Shown here: one piece after another, positions 58,421-64,000 of the stretch
Numbering within the stretch: position 1 is the stretch's first letter
How the letters are laid out: each line of letters starts with the position of its first letter
From: Ailurus styani
Taxonomy: Eukaryota > Chordata > Mammalia > Carnivora > Ailuridae
Direction: 5' to 3'
DNA: 64,000 nucleotides
Assembly: GCA_002007465.1 (NCBI GenBank)
Contig: LNAC01000379.1
Location: forward strand, 253,377-317,376
Position numbers and translations under genes: made by a program
Notes under the pieces: generated by a model
The model's database searches: none
Told to the model about the DNA's origin: nothing
Seen by the model: the letters and a program-made list of their open reading frames with translations, nothing else

Positions 58421-60960
58421 ATTTTCTATCTTTCTCAAAAAGGGATGGACCCTGGTAAGACATGTAAGATTTTCACTTGAAATTCTAAAAGAATACCTCC
58501 AAGGGACAAAGAAGAACCAGAGATACACAGGGCATCAGTCAAAATTGCAAGGCAACCTAGACTAAGCAAATTATCTGAAAGGATTAAGATAATGTGCATC
58601 CAAATTTACCTACCAAGCAGGAGAAAGGTCTCTGAGAGAATAAAACTATCTGGAACTACTAAAAGTTCTACACACATTGTCCACCACTTGATTAAAGTTC
58701 CTGAGCAATCTAAGGAAAAGGACCTACTAAAATAAAAGTAAAATTTTTTTTCTAGTTTCTTTTTTTTATTATGTTCAATTAGCCAGCATATATTACATCA
58801 TAAGTTTTCATGTAGTGCTCAATGATTCATCAGTTGCATACAACACCCAGTGCTCATCATAACTGAAAGCAAAATTTTCAAAAGAAAATAAAAAATGAAG
58901 AAATGCCAATAATTAATAGAAATAGTAGAGCTTCCAGAAAAGACATAACAAAAATAAAACTGAATAATATGATTCATAAAATAAAGAGATAGAAAGTATA
59001 TGAAAAAATGTGGAATTTCACCAAAGAATATGAATCTAATAGAATGAACAAAGAGGGTAATGGCAAAGTAGTGTGTATCAGACTAATTTTCCCACTGATA
59101 TCAGTTCTAAAAATGGGCCTCATTTTTACAAAGACAAAGAACAAGCAAAAACACCAACAAAAAGCAGGCAGAATCTAGAGACAATGTGACACTTTAAAGA
59201 TGGTAACCACTGAATAAAATCAATGATTACATGGCGTTTTCTCAGGAATACTCCTAAATAACTTTTCTGTAAGACAGCTAGAATTCAAACAAAAGTCATA
59301 CTCTTATAGACCTGAGGAGCAAAGAACACAATTTTGGATTGCCAGAGTGATGGCAAACAGTGAGGGAAATGCTAAAAGAAAAAAGGGAGATACAAAACGG
59401 AAAGCAGCAAAATATACCTCTAAAATTGTAAAATCCTTAGCCTATCTCTAATTGCACAAGTGGAGGCTAGACTCCTCACAGCTCAAATGGGGGAAACAAA
59501 GATAAAAACCTGAAAATTCTGAACAAAGAATTCTGCCATGCCTACTCCACAGGGACGGAAATTATAGTTTGAGTCATGCCAAGTTAGAATGGAGTGATAA
59601 ACATTACAGACTTTCCATTGAAAACATAAAGGACAGATCTTTGAAATAAGAACTATGACAAAGGACTAACAAGTTAATATACACAACTCATAAAATGAAG
59701 CCTCCAAAAGTTCATGACAATATGCCAGAAACTTGATTTTCTGATGAAAAAATACTCTCAAAAAGCAGTTAAAATTCAGGATTTCCTAATACATACTCTC
59801 TAAAGTCTAATAAACAATAAAATTAGTAACTTGCAAAGAAACAAAAAAATTAGAATCAGACACACAAGGGACAGAATGTGAAATTGGCAAAAAAGACTTT
59901 TAAAATAAGTGTAACAAATACATTAAAAGTTATACTGCATAAAAATCAGTAGGTGAAAAAGAATGAATGGGTGCAGGGAGAGGGAATATGGAGAGACACA
60001 ACAAAGTGGAAATTTATAAACTGGAACAAAAATGAATGCAATTAATAACAAATTAGATACAAACAAGAAATGACTAATGAACCTAAAAGAAGGTTGTAAA
60101 AACTATCTGAATTAAAATCTACAGAGAAAAAAAAGCTAAAATATACAAGATTGAAATGAATGAACAGAGGCTCAATGACCTGTAGGACACTATGAAATGA
60201 TCTAACATGCTTGAAAATGGAAACCAAGAAAATAGAGAACCGATGGGGTATAACACTGTTGAAGAAATACTAAATTTCACGGTTATTCAAAAACAAACAA
60301 TCCAAGTATCTAGGAATCATACCAAATCCCAAATAGGATAAATACAAAGAAAATAAAATCAAGTCCCATCATAGAATACCTCCCAGAAGCCAAAAATTAA
60401 AAAAAAATTTAATATAGAAAAAAAAAGACATATGAAGCATAGAAGAACACTAATATCAATGCCCACAGAACTCCCATCTGAAACTAATAATGGGCAAAGA
60501 TAATGGAATAACTCCTTTGAAGTACTGGAGGTGAAGGGAGAATAAGAAAAACTCAATCTTTATCCACAGAAAATTTGCTATAGGTTCTACCAGAAAAAGC
60601 TAGAAAAAGCAACACAAATTAAAAATAAAGGAATTAAGAAAAGCCTAAATAAATGAAGATATATACATTATAAATTAGAAAGTTCAATATTACAAAGACA
60701 ACAGTTTTCCCTAACTTGATCTATAGATTACATTTAATGCCAATAAGAATTTCAGCAGCACTTTCTGTTGAAATTGGCAAGCTGAATCCAAAAACAATTT
60801 TGCAAAAATAGAAGCTTAAAAACTTTCATTACTGCATTTCAAGGTACAAACCTCAGAATAGTGTCGCATAACAGAAAATTAAGCAATGAAAGGAACAAAA
60901 TAGACAGTCTGGACAAAGGACCAAACAAATACAGAAAGATAATTTTCTACAAGGGTATCA
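58421..60960 (+). mobile_element. Very old LINE relic (L1/HAL1-like)
   Basis: 2.5 kb of A-rich plus-strand text resembling old L1/HAL1 ORF1 and inter-ORF sequence (about 59190-60660), ending in ORF2-like phrasing near 60940 ('ttttctacaagggtatcaaa'). No frame with a known domain. Confidence 0.5.
58748..58865 (-). mobile_element. Short carnivore L1 3'UTR insertion, minus strand
   Basis: Poly-T then 'ttattatgttcaattagcca' ... 'cacccagtgctcatcat', a carnivore-type L1 3'UTR. Flanked by aaagtaaaatttt (58735-58747) and aaagcaaaatttt (58866-58878), a 13-bp TSD with one mismatch. Only about 118 bp. Confidence 0.85.
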
Positions 60961-60964
60961 AAGC

Positions 60965-61487
60965 AATTGAATGACAATAAACACATTACTTTCAACTGAA
61001 ATTGACATATTTATTGCAACTGACCATATGTTTGGTTATAAAGCAAATTTTATCTTTCATATATCTTCCTAATGTTTTATGTTCTTGATTGGATCATGTT
61101 TTCCTGACTGAATTAGTTACATACATTCTATTTTTCAGCAACATATAACTCACAAAATATTCCCCAAAATACCCATCAAATTTAATGCTTCCTGATAACA
61201 TGACAAGGTAGCTAATACATCCACTTCAAATGAAGACTGCTTATGAGAATGAAATGCTGAAAGATACTTTGTTATGACCTCTTGATTAATCAAAGTGATT
61301 TACTACCATTCCCTGCCCTGTACTGTGGTTTAGTGTACATTCAGGCTAATTTCCAGGACAAACACTCTACAGCTCTTCTACTATATAAGGGTATTACCTA
61401 CTTTCCCACAATGTATTAATATATTCAAACAGATTAAAATAATGTCTTGAAAAACTGAGAGATAATCTCTTTTTCTAAGATGATTCT
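60965..61487. other. Interval without recognised feature
   Basis: Less A-rich than the neighbours, no nameable repeat, no convincing frame. Confidence 0.4.
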
Positions 61488-61502
61488 CATGTTTCTGCTT
61501 TT

Positions 61503-61708
61503 ATTTTTATTTATTTTTTTAAAGGTTTTATTTATTTATTTGACAGAGAGAGACACTGTGAGAGAGGGAACACCAGCAGGGGGAGGGGGAGAGGGAGAAG
61601 CAGGCTTTCCCATAGAGCAGGGAGCCCAATGCAGGACTCCATCCCAGGACCCTGGGATCTGACCTGAGCTGAAGGCAGACACTTAATGACTGAGCCACCC
61701 AGGCGCCC
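61503..61708 (-). repeat. CAN-SINE, minus strand
   Basis: Imperfect TSD catgtttctgctttt (61488-61502) and catgcttctgttttt (61709-61723). Confidence 0.94.
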
Positions 61709-61899
61709 CATGCTTCTGTTTTTTGCTATTATGTGTAAATGTCATCATGAAACATTATTTCCAAGTTCTTCCAAGCCTCCTCCCTGTAATTCCCAAGTAC
61801 TGGTAACAAGTAATGGTCTGTTAACATTTTGTCTCTTTCATTCATGCAGCTTTTAACCATTCCTAGCATATTAGATTTTACTGTTAGTTTCACAGTGTG

Positions 61900-62660
61900 A
61901 TAAAGAATATTTTCTGATAGTGTACATTTTTCCATGTTGCTATATTTTATTTCTGTGTCTTTTCATATTTTAATATTTACCTAATATTCTATTAAAATGA
62001 TGTATCCTCATTACCTATTTCTACTATAGTTGTTTAATCATTTTCATTTCTTTAATATTATTAACAATAGTTATAATAATAACATATAAAATTTACTGGC
62101 AGCTTTCTTTGTGACAGACTCTGTTTTAAATGCAATATGCATATAAGTTTCTTAAAATTGTTTTAGTTAAGGTCCAGACACCTGCTTTAACAACAAATCC
62201 CAATAGTCTAATGGCTCAGTAAAAATGTAATTTCCTTCCTAACTGCATCAAGCCCAAATAAATATTTCTGATAACGTTAAAATCAATGCTTCAGAAATAT
62301 ACCTGGACCACCCACTAGAGATGGAAGATCTTAAATTTGTATTCATTTTTATAGTTTTGTATGATTGTTAAAGATTATTTTCTTAGGTGAATGTCTCAGA
62401 AGTGGAATTCTTGGGATTGAAGTTACAGACATTTTAATGACCCTTACTTTTCAGGATGGACTATTCCAGCAAAGTAAGAGCAAATCAATACCATTCATGA
62501 CTGCCAACGACTAATAATTTATGATGTTAAACATATGTGCAAATCATACAGGTGAAATAGTATCTATTCTTAAATTGTTATTGTTTTGACTTCTTATGGA
62601 GTTTAAGTTTTCATATGTCTTAAATATTTCCATTTTATTAATCTTTTCCCAAGTAAATAT
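61900..62660 (-). mobile_element. Old L1 relic, minus strand
   Basis: Reverse-complement old-L1 3' phrases: 'agtgtacatttttccatgtt', 'gaagtggaattcttgggatt' and 'gtgaaatagtatctattctt'. A MIR-like block (about 62060-62165) and an unassigned block (about 62170-62310) interrupt it. Confidence 0.6.
62060..62165 (-). repeat. MIR-like relic
   Basis: 'ataataacatataaaattta' followed by 'gtgacagactctgttttaaa' resembles the reverse complement of the MIR 3' half. Weak. Confidence 0.45.
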
Positions 62661-62754
62661 TGAGACTCGATTTTTAAATTGATCATTACTGAATAGCAAA
62701 TGAATAACTGCTTTAGATTTGGGGCACAAAAGTGTTTTCCTTCCCTCACATCAC

Positions 62755-62850
62755 AAGACAAGTTCCATGACAGTAGGAACTTTATCTTCACCACATAATC
62801 AAGTCCTAAAAAAGGGGTAGCTCCTTAATAAATATTTAATCCAATGAACT
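62755..62850 (+). repeat. MIR/L2-like 3' end relic
   Basis: 'gacagtaggaactttatctt' followed at a distance by 'ccttaataaatatttaatcc' resembles the shared 3' end of MIR and L2 elements. Confidence 0.55.
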
Positions 62851-63380
62851 TATAGCCACAAAACCTGATTGAGCACCTCATTTTTTGCCATGTGAAAGAA
62901 TGCCAAAGATGATCAAAAACTGCACTTTAGCAGAAACAGGCAAACAAAACCATAATAGAATATGATGGAGACAATGACCCTGTGAGATTAGTTATCTTTA
63001 GTGCTAAAAAGATATCACAGGACCTGCTGGTTTTAGTGCAAAAGATCAAACATGGAGTAGCTATGGGGGAAACAAGGAGTCAAGAAAGATTAAAAAAGAG
63101 AAACTTCTGGAAAGAGAGAAGGTAATTTTAAACTGATATATCTGGGAGTAAGAAAATAAGATTGCTACGGTCTGGAGCTTAGAAAGTTGTTTAAGTTGCT
63201 ATGACAAGATAAATGAAACAAGTGACAACTGCTTACTCTAGCTCTGTCAGCATCCACACGGTACAATCAAAGGAACACTGCTACATTGAAAACTTGAGGT
63301 AAACTGGAATAAACTACTTAAAGCCTGACTCTTCCATATACCTCTTCCAAATCTCCAGGGCTGGTGGTTTAAAGTCTAGC
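62851..63380. other. Interval without recognised feature
   Basis: No gene, RNA or nameable repeat. Confidence 0.4.
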
Positions 63381-63381
63381 T

Positions 63382-63568
63382 AAATTGTTCTCAAACTTTA
63401 GTAAATGTCAGAATCACCTGGAAGTGATATAAAAACACAGAGCAATAGAACACAACTTGAGTTTCTGATTCAGTACGTATCTCTAAGGCTTATACTTAGC
63501 ATTTGTAATATGTCTCCAAGGAATGAATGATGCTGCTGGTCTGGAGAACGCATTCTGAGTACCACTAC
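63382..63568 (+). repeat. MER5A-like hAT element
   Basis: 'gttctcaaactttagtaaat' at the left, 'cagaatcacctggaagtgat', 'gagtttctgattcagtacgt', 'gatgctgctggtctggaga' and 'tgagtaccact' at the right follow MER5A, including both terminal inverted repeats in decayed form. Nearly full length. Confidence 0.85.
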
Positions 63569-63909
63569 TATTGGAACCGACTTCTACTAATGCTGTTTTT
63601 CACTGAGAGTCTAAGGGAAAATTCTGACCTGTAGAGAGACAATGTGGTATATGATACCAAAGAGGTAGGATTCAGTGGTTTTAAGTGTCCAGTGGTCCCA
63701 ATGATAGGTTTCCACACTTCTTTCCGTGAACTCACCTGAAATGACATATTTAATGCTCCCATCTGCACTGCAGAGGAGCAAGCTTACAGTCCAAACAATG
63801 TGAACTTTGAGAAGTAGAATAACATCGAAACAGAAACAATAAAATACAATGTGAATGTCATCAGAAACAGAAGTATCAGCAGGGAAAAACAAATAAGAAA
63901 ATTACCATA
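63569..63909. other. Interval with an exon-like splice pair, unproven
   Basis: On the minus strand a consensus donor CAG/GTGAGT at 63731-63738 follows a ctcctctgcag acceptor 32 bp upstream. A longer open frame of 93 codons overlaps it without recognised motif. Nothing else seen. Confidence 0.25.
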
Positions 63910-64000
63910 GGGCGCCTGGGTGGCTCAGTGGGTTAAAGCCGCTGCCTTCGGCTCAGGTCATGATCCCAGGGTCCTGGGATCGAGGCCCGCATCGGGCTCT
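63910..64000 (+). repeat. CAN-SINE, cut by window end
   Basis: First 91 bp of a near-consensus SINE head (ggcgcctgggtggctcagtg...). The tail lies outside the window. Confidence 0.95.

Overview
The window is nuclear DNA of a carnivoran mammal, most likely an arctoid and plausibly a mustelid. The main evidence is about three dozen copies of the tRNA-derived carnivore SINE (CAN-SINE/SINEC type). These have a head reading GCGCCTGGGTGGCTCAG, a CT-rich middle and an AATAAATAAA/A-rich tail, and many have intact target-site duplications (TSDs). The species call rests on remembered SINE subfamily text, not on a search. Base composition is AT-rich except for a GC-rich retroviral island at 10.3-14.9 kb. 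I find no complete host protein-coding gene. Most open frames are accidents of repeats, many being translated SINE heads.

Layout. 1-3.7 kb: degenerate L1 3' part, SINEs, a MIR relic. 3.9-7.26 kb: a decayed Tigger2-like DNA transposon with transposase remnants, split by a 5'-truncated L1. 8.6-10.34 kb: ancient L1 pieces, including an apparent 5'UTR with internal repeats. 10.34-14.86 kb: a truncated class I (gammaretrovirus-like) endogenous retrovirus with 5' LTR, a primer-binding site fitting tRNA-Phe, broken gag, protease and reverse transcriptase, then an abrupt end with no integrase, env or 3' LTR. A separate MLV-like solo LTR with a perfect 4-bp TSD sits inside its leader. 15-29 kb: SINEs and L1 relics of both orientations, a three-layer SINE nest at 21.1-21.8 kb and an LTR-like repeat at 27.7-28.2 kb. 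29.2-30.9 kb: a minus-strand MLT1-type LTR with internal sequence, itself hit by another LTR, which in turn holds a SINE. 31.4-36.5 kb: a possible single host exon on the minus strand, another LTR, an old 0.8-kb-offset direct duplication and a hAT fragment. 36.5-58.4 kb: long L1 stretches with many nested SINEs, including a 5'-inverted (twin-primed) L1 and a very short L1 3'-end insertion with TSD. 58.4-64 kb: LINE relics, MIR/L2-like and MER5A-like fragments, and a SINE cut by the window end.

How it fits together. The region is a stratigraphy of retrotransposition: Tigger2, MIR, MER5A-like and old L1 first, then MLT1-type and other LTRs, then younger L1s, then CAN-SINEs inserted into all of them. 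L1 machinery explains the SINE TSDs and poly-A tails. Nothing here looks like an expressed operon-like or defence system. The most informative items are the retrovirus-in-retrovirus nest, the 72-bp exon candidate at 31.66 kb and the local duplication at 34.2/35.0 kb. Repeat family names are from memory and boundaries are approximate unless a TSD or terminal motif is given.
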